DNA of 64,000 nt from Pedobacter miscanthi (GCF_003315595.1 NZ_QNQU01000017.1:62001-126000), one strand, 5' to 3'; numbered from the stretch's first letter, positions 18,871 through 27,856 are shown. Notes: generated by a model from the letters alone, not told the origin. Translations and numbers: made by a program.

Positions 18871-18971
18871 CGAACTGCATTAATTTATTTCATTCTTAGC
18901 TGGGGGATGTTTTGTCTCTTCCTGAGGAATTTTGGGCTTACCTCATAGACGGTTTATTTTTTGTTTATATA

Positions 18972-18979
18972 TATATTTG
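18972..18979 (+). promoter_or_regulatory. TAnnTTTG promoter element (-7) before the ATPase gene
   Basis: TATATTTG fits the Bacteroidota -7 consensus TAnnTTTG and lies 27 bp before the ATG at 19006. No clear -33 TTTG at ideal spacing. Motif match only. Confidence 0.4.
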
Positions 18980-19005
18980 GTAAAAGTTCTACATAACTAA
19001 ATATA

Positions 19006-20475
19006 ATGGTCTCTAATTTTATAGAAAAAATAATCAAAATTTCCAATATTGGGCATTTTGTAAATTATAAGTTTGACGCAACAAAAGCATGGGATGGACA
19101 ACTTAAGAAAGTTAATGTGGTCTATGCTCCAAATGGATCTGGTAAAACGACGTTGTCAACTATATTAAAATCGTTGGCGACAAATGATCCCAAGTTAATC
19201 GATTTTAAAAAGACGTTTGGTTCAGAAGAAGAGAGTGAAGTTGAAATTAAAGCCTCTTCTTCTGGTAGTCTAATTAGGTTTAAAAATAATAATTGGAGTT
19301 CTAATGATCTGAAAATAGAAGTATTTGATATTAATTACATCGAGGAATATCTATTTGCAGGTTCTTTTTTTCGCAAACAAAGTAAGACCAATCTTTTTAA
19401 ATTGATTTTAGGTGATGAGGGAATAAAATACCGAAATAGATTAAAGGTCCTTTTCGGACAGAAAAAGCTATTACTTGATCTTCAAAAACGAAAAGTGGGA
19501 TTTGTTCTTGAGACAGAAGAACTGAAGTTAAAGTTGATTGATTTTCAGAAGGATATAGACTTAGTGATTGCGGAATACCAGCAATTTTCTACTCCAATTT
19601 TTGAAAATCATATTTCCATTGTCAATAAATATCTGACGAAGTTTACATCCTATGTTCGAATTGTCGAGTTTACCTCCGCTCAAAACGCTAATGAGAACGA
19701 GCATTTTCGCGTCTATCCAGTTTTTGAAGTATATGGCGAGAAGATAATTTTCTCTGCTCCAGATCCGCAAAAGAGAATTGGAAATGCAAGGTATGCTTTA
19801 AGTGAGGGGGACAAAAGTGCAATAGCGCTATCGTTTTTTCTTGCTAGACTTGAAATTCAAGGCTATAGTAATAAAATTATAGTTTTTGATGACCCGTTGT
19901 CTAGTTTCGATTATGCAAGAAAGAATGCTACCATCTTCCAGCTTGCTAGAATTGCTGATACTGCACAACAGTTTATTTTGTTAACGCATGACTTGAACTT
20001 TGCAAATGATTACACGGATAAATGCAGTCACTTAGAACCTCTGAATTTGAAAATTGAAACTGACGGTAAGACAAGTAGTTTGCAACGTCATAATCTGGGA
20101 GAGGAATATTTAACAAGTACACAGAAGGATATTGAAGTCATCAAACAGTACTTAGAAAAGCCTTCGGCAGATGAATATGTAAAAAGAGAAGTGATACGGT
20201 GTATAAGGCCAGTTTTGGAAGGAGTTATTAAAACGAAATATTTCGATGTAATTGCACGTGATAAATGGCTTGGCGATATTATTAATGCAATAAAGGTAGC
20301 CCAGCCAGGTAGTAAATTACTAAGATTGAAAGAATTGAGGAGTGATTTGATTGAGCTCAATGATTATACTAAGGGCTATCACCATGCCAGCGCGTCCGAT
20401 AGAGGTGAAAACATTAATGCTGCTGAACTAAAAAGATATGTTGACTTGTTAATGAAGATCATTTTAGAAGTGTAG
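19006..20475 (+). CDS. AAA/ABC-type ATPase with possible HEPN-like nuclease tail (defence candidate)
   Basis: 489 aa. P-loop APNGSGKTT at residues 41-49 (first Gly replaced by Ala), ABC-type signature LSEGDKSAIAL near residue 264 and Walker B IIVFDDPLSSFD near residue 290. This is the RloC/PrrC-like AAA_13 group, but the insert between P-loop and signature is short, with no zinc hook. The ~90-residue tail has R401-x3-E405 and Y-H459-H460, reminiscent of the Arg/Glu/His residues of HEPN-type RNases in PrrC/RloC; the match is by eye and the spacing differs from PrrC. It stands alone between repeat copies D and E on AT-rich DNA. A phage-defence role is inference. Confidence 0.75.
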   Translation: MVSNFIEKIIKISNIGHFVNYKFDATKAWDGQLKKVNVVYAPNGSGKTTLSTILKSLATNDPKLIDFKKTFGSEEESEVEIKASSSGSLIRFKNNNWSSNDLKIEVFDINYIEEYLFAGSFFRKQSKTNLFKLILGDEGIKYRNRLKVLFGQKKLLLDLQKRKVGFVLETEELKLKLIDFQKDIDLVIAEYQQFSTPIFENHISIVNKYLTKFTSYVRIVEFTSAQNANENEHFRVYPVFEVYGEKIIFSAPDPQKRIGNARYALSEGDKSAIALSFFLARLEIQGYSNKIIVFDDPLSSFDYARKNATIFQLARIADTAQQFILLTHDLNFANDYTDKCSHLEPLNLKIETDGKTSSLQRHNLGEEYLTSTQKDIEVIKQYLEKPSADEYVKREVIRCIRPVLEGVIKTKYFDVIARDKWLGDIINAIKVAQPGSKLLRLKELRSDLIELNDYTKGYHHASASDRGENINAAELKRYVDLLMKIILEV

Positions 20476-20663
20476 TCAGAAATATTTAATGTGTATAAAT
20501 ATTAATTTTCAGCGGTTAATTAGAATCAATCGATTCTTAGTTTAATGCTTTATGATTTCTATGGTTAATCCAAATGAAAATCAATTAAATTCTGGTGTTT
20601 ATCTTAGATCACCTCGTTAAATGGCGGGATATATATATCATTAATTCTAATTAGTTTTGAATT

Positions 20664-21503
20664 ATGAATTGGATCACCCGAGAAAGACCGAAGATTGACC
20701 GGATTGCCTGTCCCTGGCTGATCAGGAATTTCATTGATCCACAGGCGCAGTTTTTTTATGTTCCTTTTGATACCGTGATCGAAAAAGCAGAAGAACTGGA
20801 TGCAACTCCATTTGACGTTTTAGGCGTTGAACTAACCCATAAAAATGGCTTCTGTACTTTTGATGCTTTGATGGAGAAATACAAGCTTGATGATCCGGCT
20901 TTGCAGATCATGGCTCCCATTATAAGGGGGGCAGATACTGATCAGCATGGACTTGCAAGCCAGGCTTCCGGACTATGGGCAATTGCCGCGGGAATGGCTT
21001 ATAATATCAAAAACGATCAGGAATTGCTAAAAGCGGGTATGGTCATTTATGATGCATTGTACGCGTGGGCCAAACACCTTCAGAATGTGAGGCACACCGA
21101 AAGCCCGGTGGAGCAGCTGCTGGTGGATGTCTATCAAAAGTTTTTAAAACAGGGCAGAGGGGCCAAGATTCCCGCGTGGGCTAAAGAATTGAAAACCATT
21201 ATACAGGATCAGATCGATACCAATCTGGCATTGACCCTAACTGGTATCTCCAGTGAGCTCAACATAAACCCGGCCTACGTTTCGAGGGAATTTTCCAAAT
21301 ATTTTGATAATCTTTCTTTCGGTGAATATATCCGTAAAATACGGATTGAGAAAGCTATTGTATATATTCAGACCTCAGATTATTCCTTATCTGAAATCGC
21401 CTATCTGACCGGATTTTCCGACCAGAGCCACTTTACACGCATTTTTAAGCTGGAAACCGGCTTTACCCCATCTGAATTTAAGAAAAACAGGAGCAAAAGG
21501 TAA
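20664..21503 (+). CDS. Chromate-resistance sensor/regulator: ChrB-like domain fused to AraC helix-turn-helix
   Basis: 279 aa. Residues 1-140 match the ChrB C-terminal (chromate-resistance) domain: RPKIDRIACPWLIRNFIDP at the start, then FDVLGVELTHKNGFCTFD and IIRGADTDQHG. Residues about 180-276 are an AraC double helix-turn-helix (SSELNINPAYVSREFSKYF; LSEIAYLTGFSDQSHFTRIF). Usual ChrB proteins carry a different N-terminal DNA-binding part, so this is a domain swap. It leads a three-gene operon ending in chrA and most likely activates it on chromate. Confidence 0.85.
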   Translation: MNWITRERPKIDRIACPWLIRNFIDPQAQFFYVPFDTVIEKAEELDATPFDVLGVELTHKNGFCTFDALMEKYKLDDPALQIMAPIIRGADTDQHGLASQASGLWAIAAGMAYNIKNDQELLKAGMVIYDALYAWAKHLQNVRHTESPVEQLLVDVYQKFLKQGRGAKIPAWAKELKTIIQDQIDTNLALTLTGISSELNINPAYVSREFSKYFDNLSFGEYIRKIRIEKAIVYIQTSDYSLSEIAYLTGFSDQSHFTRIFKLETGFTPSEFKKNRSKR

Positions 21504-21565
21504 GTTACATACCAAGAGTAAATCCTGTTCTATTTTACACCTGGAGAAACCTATAATCTTGTGGC

Positions 21566-22081
21566 ATGCAAACACAAGTAAAAAATATTCTTACCTGCTT
21601 AGTCCTGGTTATCATAAATGCTTCCATCAGCTCTGGGCAGACTACGCAGACCTATCCCAGATTAGCTGGCTATATTGGTATCGTGCATCCTATTGTCACT
21701 TTCAGTTCAGACGGCACGCACACCAACTTTAAAGACAGTTATACCGTTGGCATGCCTATTGGAATTAATATCTGGAAAAGTGCCAAAATCGGTTTCTCCA
21801 GCGAAATTGTCCCAATAATAAAGGCAACAAATAGTAGCAGTAAGGTTAGTAATGTACTTTTTCATCCGGGCATACTCGTTGCTCTGGGCAATGGTTTTAC
21901 CTTTGCAGGACGTGCCGCTTTTGAAACGTCAGGACGTTACGGGCTGACCCCGGTTATCAATAAGACGGTAAAAAAGAATAAGGGCAGCAGTTATTTTGTT
22001 GCTGTTCCGCTTCCGGCAAGGTTCGGAAATAGTCAACCCTGGTCCTTTGGTATTGGTTTTCAGTTCGGTATAGCTTTCTAA
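21566..22081 (+). CDS. Small exported beta-rich protein of the chromate operon
   Basis: 171 aa with a signal peptide (about 1-24, ending SISSGQ) and alternating hydrophobic strands ending in FGIGFQFGIAF, with an aromatic C-terminal residue like outer-membrane barrels of 8 strands or fewer. 62 bp after the regulator and 3 bp before chrA, so in the operon. Function unknown; an outer-membrane companion of the chromate exporter is plausible but unproven. Confidence 0.7.
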   Translation: MQTQVKNILTCLVLVIINASISSGQTTQTYPRLAGYIGIVHPIVTFSSDGTHTNFKDSYTVGMPIGINIWKSAKIGFSSEIVPIIKATNSSSKVSNVLFHPGILVALGNGFTFAGRAAFETSGRYGLTPVINKTVKKNKGSSYFVAVPLPARFGNSQPWSFGIGFQFGIAF

Positions 22082-22084
22082 ACC

Positions 22085-23254
22085 ATGGAAACACAACAAC
22101 GTAAATATAATCTGGCTGATCTGGTCATTTATTTTCTGAAGCTGGGCACCTGGGGCTTTGGAGGCCCTGTTGCCTTGGTTGGATACATGAACCGAGATCT
22201 TGTCGAAAACAAGAGATGGCTTACCGATGAGGAATATAAAGAAGGTCTGGCTTTGGCACAGCTTGCACCGGGTCCACTTGCGGCACAGCTCGGCATATAT
22301 ATCGGTTTTGTGCACTATCGGTTTTTGGGGGCAACACTGGTTGGTCTCGCTTTTGTGCTGCCATCTTTTCTAATGGTAGTTGCACTTGGGATGGCTTATA
22401 AACTTTATAGCGGACTAAATTGGATGCAGGCCGTTTTTTATGGGGTAAGTGCAGCAGTGATCGGTATAATTGCCATTAGCTCATACAAGCTGACGATAAA
22501 ATCCATTAGCGGGATAAGCATAAATGCAATACGTTCTAAACGGTTGCTCTGGCTGTTTTATCTGCTCGGTGTTGTTTTTACTGTAATTACCCAAAAAGAG
22601 GATATACTGCTCTTTACGGGGTGTGGTGTCATCTATATGCTGGTCAAAGCCCCTCCCAAGTGGATCAGAAAACCATCAGCATTGACTGTATTAGTATGGA
22701 CAGGAACAGGTTTCTGGCAATATGAAGGCAAGACTTTACAGGAACTTGGCTGGTTCTTTTTGAAGGCTGGCGCTTTCGTCTTTGGCAGCGGACTTGCTAT
22801 AGTGCCTTTTTTACACAGCGGTGCGGTCGATCAATATCACTGGCTGAATGAACAGGAGTTTGTCGATGCGGTAGCAGTGGCAATGATTACGCCCGGTCCA
22901 GTTGTGATTACAGTTGCTTTTATCGGCTATCTGGTGGCAGGCTTTACAGGTGCCTGTGTAGCAGCATTTGCTACCTTCCTGCCCTGTTACCTGTTTACGG
23001 TGGCTCTGGCTCCGTCATTTAGAAAGATAGCCAGGAACGCGAGCATTAAAGAGTTTGTGAACGGGATAACTGCAGTGGTAGTTGGCGCGCTGGTCGGTGC
23101 GGTGATCATTATTGCCAGCAGGGCAATTGTTGATGTACCAACTGTACTGATAGCTGTTGTTGCCGCCTTATTATTGATCTTCAGCAAGAAAATCAAAGAA
23201 CCTCATATCATATTGTTGGCTGCCATAACCGGTTTACTGATCAGGGGTTTCTGA
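22085..23254 (+). CDS. chrA: Chromate efflux transporter ChrA
   Basis: 389 aa with two homologous CHR domains. The first begins LGTWGFGGPVALVGYM (about residue 18) with APGPLAAQLGIYIGF. The second begins LKAGAFVFGSGLAIVPF (about residue 223) with TPGPVVITVAFIGYL. About ten membrane segments, the full-length bidomain form. It would export chromate from the cytoplasm. Translationally coupled to the upstream beta-rich protein (stop and start 3 bp apart). Confidence 0.93.
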   Translation: METQQRKYNLADLVIYFLKLGTWGFGGPVALVGYMNRDLVENKRWLTDEEYKEGLALAQLAPGPLAAQLGIYIGFVHYRFLGATLVGLAFVLPSFLMVVALGMAYKLYSGLNWMQAVFYGVSAAVIGIIAISSYKLTIKSISGISINAIRSKRLLWLFYLLGVVFTVITQKEDILLFTGCGVIYMLVKAPPKWIRKPSALTVLVWTGTGFWQYEGKTLQELGWFFLKAGAFVFGSGLAIVPFLHSGAVDQYHWLNEQEFVDAVAVAMITPGPVVITVAFIGYLVAGFTGACVAAFATFLPCYLFTVALAPSFRKIARNASIKEFVNGITAVVVGALVGAVIIIASRAIVDVPTVLIAVVAALLLIFSKKIKEPHIILLAAITGLLIRGF

Positions 23255-23304
23255 CCAATGAACTATTCTTGTCATGCCATTTAAAGACAAAGCAAAAATA
23301 CTAA

Positions 23305-23437
23305 AAATAAAAGCCCACCTTTCGATGAGTTTTGATCAGTAGCTTTGATCCAAGAATGAATTTATAGAAGATTTTTGCCAGCTAGCTAAAATGGACAAAC
23401 TTCAAGATTAATTCGAATCTGTTTCGCGCTTGGATTT
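23305..23437 (-). repeat. tRNA-Met-flank repeat, copy E, with left-end segment
   Basis: Hairpin plus GCTACT tail at 23305-23343 (AAAACTCATC-GAAA-GGTGGGCTTTTATTTTT on minus). 23344-23437 is homologous to the segment after copy D; the plus-strand frame reads KNEFIEDFCQLAKMDKLQD-stop (ends 23411). The conservation of this frame between D and E, with synonymous and conservative changes, suggests a once-coding end. It is also placed to terminate chrA transcription from the other side. Confidence 0.75.
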
Positions 23438-23507
23438 GGGAGATTAAACTGTGAAATTTTTTGCAGTTTACATGTGCTCGACCAATTCAATATTTGAGAG
23501 ATGGCTT

Positions 23508-23854
23508 CTAATAAGAGTTAACGAGATTTATAAGGTGGTCGATGTCAAAAGGCTTCGAAAGATAGTCGTCAAAACCCAACTTTTTGAAAATTTGGCTTAT
23601 GTCAGGATTACAGCTGGAGGCGATAAGACCTGTGCTTGGCAAAAGGGATCTGATAAGTCTGGATAATGCTAATGGACGCAAGTAATCCTGGAATAAGTCT
23701 AATATTACCAAATCAGGCTTAAAACTGGTGATCTTGCTACTTGGGTCTATATCGAATAAGGGAAAGGTTTAATGATGCATTTTGTTTCCATAAAGACTAG
23801 GCTAATCACCTCAAAAACGGAAACATCCGGTTCGTATAACATAATTCTTTTCAT
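23508..23854 (-). pseudogene. Frameshifted response-regulator receiver domain
   Basis: From ATG 23854 the minus strand reads MKRIMLYEPDVSVFEV... and hits a stop after about 34 codons. In another frame it continues FDIDPSSKITSFKPDLVILDLF... to a stop at 23508. Joined, it is a CheY-like receiver of about 115 aa with phospho-acceptor Asp (LVILDLF), IASS and the conserved Lys in YLSKPFD. One frameshift near 23765-23772 (in CCTTTCCCTTATT) breaks it. Could be a real pseudogene or a base-call error. No output domain. Confidence 0.65.
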
Positions 23855-24160
23855 GGAAGAATACCGAAAAGATAATTCTGCCTCGTCCGGGCAGGAATTT
23901 TTAGGGATAAAGACAAGTTAGTCAAAATAATTTTACAACCCAAAGTTGTCCGGTATAAGTTCTGTGACTAGGTGATCGGAAAAAGAAATTACTTCAAGGT
24001 TTACAGCGCAATTTTTGTTTGTGAAATTGCAATCGATGGGCTGCTCAAGTATTCCAGCCACTATTTGTATTCTCAAGAAACACCCGTTTAATGATAGCAA
24101 TCACTCCTCCCGAATTTTCTCACGATGGTGTTTTTGCAATCAAACTGCATGCCCAGGCTG
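23855..24160. other. Gene-free stretch with decayed coding
   Basis: Only short open pieces, for example a ~50-codon minus-strand frame ending VTELIPDNFGL-stop at 23933. No family recognised and no start. Likely decayed DNA between the broken receiver gene and the UvrA paralogue. Confidence 0.3.
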
Positions 24161-26704
24161 CTATCCGCTAATTTTCCCCGAAAGATAGGCTCTCAGGTAG
24201 GGGGCAGTTCGGCTTGTAGCATTTCTGCTTACCTGGGCAGGGCTCCCGGTGGCTACAATCTTTCCTCCCTGGGATCCCGCGCCCGGGCCGATATCGATGA
24301 TATGATCGCTTCCTGCCACCACGTGCATATCGTGCTCCACCAGCACAACCGTATTGCCAGCATCAACCAGGCGATTAAGTTGGGCCATCAGCCGCTCCAC
24401 GTCGCTCGGGTGAAGGCCCGTCGTTGGTTCATCGAGGATATAAAGCGTGCTTCCGTTCTGCGCCCGCTGGAGTTCAGTAGCCATTTTAATCCGCTGCGCC
24501 TCGCCCCCAGAGAGTTCTGTGGCAGATTGTCCAAGCCTAAGGTAGCCAAGGCCGACCTCCCTTACCGTTTCAAGCGCCCTTGAAATGCCAGGTTCTTCAT
24601 CAAAGAAATCGGCGGCCTCATCCACGGTGAGCTGCAGCACATCGGCAATATTTTTATCCTTATAGAAGATCTTCAGGGTATCCGCGTTGTAGCGTGTTCC
24701 CATGCAGACAGGGCAGGGGGTGTACACGCTGGGCAGGAACAGGAGCTCTACCATTACCTGTCCTTCGCCCTGGCAGTTGGCGCACCTTCCCTTGGCCACG
24801 TTAAAAGAGAACCGCCCTGCATCATAGCGCTTTTTCCTGGCCCCAGGCATGCTGGCGAACAGCTTCCTTACCGGATCGAAAAGACCTGTATAAGTGGCCA
24901 GATTGCTCCTCGGCGTTCGGCCGATGGGTTTCTGGTCTACCACCACCAGACGGCGGATCCCCTTGAGCCCTCCGGCAATCGCGCCCTTTACCATGTCCTC
25001 AGTCTGCTGCTCCAAAAGGTCCGTTCCGCTTTCCGCTTCAGCAGCTTCTGGCTTTTGCCCCAGCGCAGCCCCCACCAGTTCAACCAAAACCTGGGAGATC
25101 AGACTACTCTTACCCGATCCCGAAATGCCCGTTACGCTGGTCATTATCCCAATCGGGATGGCAACATCTAAATCCTTTAGGTTATTCTTGTGTACCCCTT
25201 CTAGTTCCAGCCACTGTTCCGGTTTCCTTTCCGCCTGTGCATTGGCTTTAGCAGATGGTGTTTTAGGATAGAGATAACCCGCTGTGATGGACGCTTTGCA
25301 GTCCTTGATCTTTGCCGCCGGGCCGTTATAGATCACCCTGCCACCATTTTCGCCCGCACCGGGACCAATGTCCACGATCCAGTCGGCATAGCGGATGACC
25401 TCAATCTCATGCTCGACAACAAAGATCGAGTTGCCATCCTGTTTTAGCCGGTCAAGGATATTGAGGAGCGCCCGAGTATCCGCAGGATGCAGTCCTGCCG
25501 ATGGTTCGTCCAATACGTAAACAACCCCGAAAAGATTAGAGTGTACCTGGGTAGCAAGCCTAAGCCGCTGCAGCTCTCCCGGAGACAGCGTCGGCGTGCT
25601 CCGTTCCAGACTGAGATAACCCAGCCCTAGTTCCAGCATCACCGCTATGCGTGAATACAGGTCAGCTGCGATCCGCTGGGTAACCAGCTGTTTTTCCAGA
25701 GGATGCCTACTTGAATTATCCCCCCTAGTTGATCGCCGTGCATAAGGACCGAAAAGATCTTGCAGCACCTGGAGCGGTTGTCGGCTCATCTGGGCAATAT
25801 CCAATCCCTCGAATTTTACCGACAGCGCCTGTTTTTTCAGCCTCTTTCCCCCGCAGACCGGGCATTCCCTTCCTATCATAAACGAAAGCGCGCGTTTTTT
25901 CATCAACTGGCTCTGACTGGTCGCAAAAGTCTGCAGTACATATCGCCGTGCGCCAATAAAGGTACCCATATAATCGAACTGTTTTTTTGCCCTGATTGCC
26001 CTTTGCACCTCTTGCAGGGTATACCCTGGGTAGACAGGAACCGAAGGCGATTCTTCAGTATACAAGATAAAGTCACGGTCCTTTTTAGAAAGCTGTTTCC
26101 AGGGAATGTCAACATCAATACCCATAGATGTTAAGATATCCCGCAGGTTCTGGCCCTGCCACGCAGTGGGCCAACTGGCAACCGCGCGCTCGCGGATAGT
26201 TTTTGTTTCGTCGGGAACCATGCTCCTTTCGCTCACCTCATATACTTTACCCAGTCCATGGCAGTGCCCACAAGCACCTTCTGGTGTATTGGGCGAAAAG
26301 CCTTCTGCATAGATGATACCCTGTCCACCTGGATAATCTCCGGCCCTGGAATAGAGCATTCGCAGCAAGTTGGAAAGGGTAGTTACGCTCCCCACTGTAG
26401 AGCGCGTCGAGGCTCCTCCGCGCTGCTGCTGCAGCGCAACCGCCGGTGGAAGTCCGGTGATGCTGTCTACCTCAGGGATCGACATCTGATTAAATAGCCT
26501 TCTCGCATAAGGAGATACGGATTCCAGGTATCTGCGCTGTGCCTCTGCGTAAAGGGTACCAAAGGCTAGCGAAGATTTTCCAGATCCAGAGACCCCGGTG
26601 AATACTACCAACTGGTCCCTTGGTATTTCCAAATCGATATTCTTTAGGTTATGTTCCCTGGCACCCCTGATAACGATGCTGGGTAATTTTTTATGTGAAG
26701 GCAT
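24161..26704 (-). CDS. UvrA-like ABC ATPase paralogue (short, drug/DNA-damage resistance type)
   Basis: 847 aa, about 90 shorter than the canonical UvrA at 53106-55919. Two ABC modules: P-loops GVSGSGKSS (near residue 37) and GISGSGKSS (near residue 530), zinc-knuckle pairs (CGHCHG, CPVCGG, CANCQG, CPVCMG) and signatures LSPGELQR (first, unusual) and LSGGEAQR (second). The shortening falls where UvrB binds, as in UvrA2/DrrC-type proteins linked to resistance to DNA-intercalating drugs. Visibly GC-richer than its neighbours, suggesting transfer. An ABM-type monooxygenase gene lies upstream on the same strand. Confidence 0.88.
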   Translation of the reverse strand: MPSHKKLPSIVIRGAREHNLKNIDLEIPRDQLVVFTGVSGSGKSSLAFGTLYAEAQRRYLESVSPYARRLFNQMSIPEVDSITGLPPAVALQQQRGGASTRSTVGSVTTLSNLLRMLYSRAGDYPGGQGIIYAEGFSPNTPEGACGHCHGLGKVYEVSERSMVPDETKTIRERAVASWPTAWQGQNLRDILTSMGIDVDIPWKQLSKKDRDFILYTEESPSVPVYPGYTLQEVQRAIRAKKQFDYMGTFIGARRYVLQTFATSQSQLMKKRALSFMIGRECPVCGGKRLKKQALSVKFEGLDIAQMSRQPLQVLQDLFGPYARRSTRGDNSSRHPLEKQLVTQRIAADLYSRIAVMLELGLGYLSLERSTPTLSPGELQRLRLATQVHSNLFGVVYVLDEPSAGLHPADTRALLNILDRLKQDGNSIFVVEHEIEVIRYADWIVDIGPGAGENGGRVIYNGPAAKIKDCKASITAGYLYPKTPSAKANAQAERKPEQWLELEGVHKNNLKDLDVAIPIGIMTSVTGISGSGKSSLISQVLVELVGAALGQKPEAAEAESGTDLLEQQTEDMVKGAIAGGLKGIRRLVVVDQKPIGRTPRSNLATYTGLFDPVRKLFASMPGARKKRYDAGRFSFNVAKGRCANCQGEGQVMVELLFLPSVYTPCPVCMGTRYNADTLKIFYKDKNIADVLQLTVDEAADFFDEEPGISRALETVREVGLGYLRLGQSATELSGGEAQRIKMATELQRAQNGSTLYILDEPTTGLHPSDVERLMAQLNRLVDAGNTVVLVEHDMHVVAGSDHIIDIGPGAGSQGGKIVATGSPAQVSRNATSRTAPYLRAYLSGKISG

Positions 26705-26837
26705 ATCTTGTTAAACAAAGCAAAGGGGATGCTAGTTTTTTTTGATTTCATCTAGGGGCAGAAATGTAAACATAAATTTAACTAAGACAAGATCCCCTGA
26801 TGTTATCCATAGGGGATCTAGCCTTTTTATTTTTCAC

Positions 26838-27131
26838 TTATTTAACTGCCAGCAAGGCAACCTTTTCGATTACCGGCGGCGTAGCCAGCAGTTCATCCGC
26901 ATGGGCCATCAAAGCCTTGGCAATTTCTCCACCCAGATGTGCATCCCGCCCAGCTTCATCCGCAAAGGTATCGAATATACCGAAGGTAGACGGCGAGATC
27001 TGCAGCGCATACCAACGGATAGTTCCGGGTTCAGCTTCGGCCAAAGGCAGGGCACTTTTGATAAAATCTGCAACTTGTTGCTCTTTACCAGCTTTGGCCT
27101 CCAGGCGGGCCAGTAATGCTAATTTTTCCAT
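26838..27131 (-). CDS. Antibiotic-biosynthesis-monooxygenase (ABM) domain protein
   Basis: 97 aa, the length of single-domain ABM/YgiN-like quinol monooxygenases: KLALLARLEAKAGKEQQVADF, then EPGTIRWYALQ, FGIFDTFADEAGRDAHL, and a C-terminal strand. Forms a dimeric alpha-beta barrel in the family. GC-rich like the UvrA paralogue that follows 133 bp downstream; the two may have arrived together. Substrate unknown; quinone detoxification is possible. Confidence 0.85.
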   Translation of the reverse strand: MEKLALLARLEAKAGKEQQVADFIKSALPLAEAEPGTIRWYALQISPSTFGIFDTFADEAGRDAHLGGEIAKALMAHADELLATPPVIEKVALLAVK

Positions 27132-27487
27132 TTTGTTTGTAATTTAAGGATTATCGGCGGCAAAAATTCCACCACTAAGAAAGCCTCACGAATAGTGCCA
27201 AGTTATAATATTAACTGTCAAATAATCAGATTATTAAAGGCTAATTTAATAAAGTGTCCTATGGAGGCTGAAAGGGTCTAAATCTTTAAAAAAAAATAAA
27301 CATTTAATTTCACACCAGGTATTCAAGCAGAGATGAGATGCTCCCAAAAACGGCCACATATCCCGCACCAAACCGGACATTCTTGCCCAGAAGCCTACAA
27401 TCAGCTTAATTACCTCTTTTGAGTTTTTGGGATATATGATCCCAACAATTATTCATTGAAGCCTTAGCCTGGATAAACCGGAATAAA
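27132..27487. other. Gene-free stretch
   Basis: No supported gene. Contains AT-rich DNA and scattered stops in all frames; no integrase-like sequence is recognisable beyond the inverted-repeat element at 27488, so the rest of the truncated integrase is not here. Confidence 0.35.
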
Positions 27488-27567
27488 TTGACCCCATCTC
27501 GCCGGAATTAGATTTGCCGTAATTTTTTGAAAGTCAGCATATTATTGAATTGGCAAGATGGGGTCAA
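27488..27567. mobile_element. MITE-like 80-bp inverted-repeat element interrupting the integrase
   Basis: TTGACCCCATCTCGCC (27488-27503) faces GGCAAGATGGGGTCAA (27552-27567), 15 of 16 positions complementary, enclosing 48 bp without a gene. The right arm is exactly where the integrase reading frame becomes unrelated sequence and stops. Best read as a small IS-derived element or deletion scar. Confidence 0.5.
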
Positions 27568-27856
27568 ATAGATTGGTTTGTCCAGTAGGAGTCCAATTAT
27601 TATTTAAGGCTTTCGTGTATTCCTGCTGTAGCTTATGAAGTAGCTTGGCTCTTTCTTTAATCGTTTTGGCATGATTTGGGAATATTGGTAAATTCAATTT
27701 GTTGCCATTATAAAATTTATAATGTTTTTTGTTATAGTAGAAATACACGTATGAACGTGAAGCTAAGTTGTCATTAGCAGAAATTTGTGGGGTTGTATAC
27801 ACGATGTTGTCGATTGTGCATATAAAATATTTAATCTTTCTTTCTAAAAATCCCAC
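27542..27856 (-). pseudogene. Truncated tyrosine-type site-specific integrase (N-terminal fragment)
   Basis: 104 codons. The pattern YVYFYYNKKHYKFYNGNKL...KERAKLLHKLQQEYTKALNNNW resembles the N-terminal arm-binding and SAM-like region of Bacteroidota phage-type integrases, normally about 400 aa. No catalytic R...HxxR...Y part exists. The last eight codons (FDPILPIQ) are already the right arm of the inverted-repeat element. It lies 139 bp from the 3' end of tRNA-Met, the expected place of an integrase gene at an attachment site. Identification is by pattern memory. Confidence 0.6.

Noticed and set aside
23451..23666. 71-aa plus-strand frame
   Set aside because: Antisense to the receiver pseudogene, which has recognisable conserved motifs.
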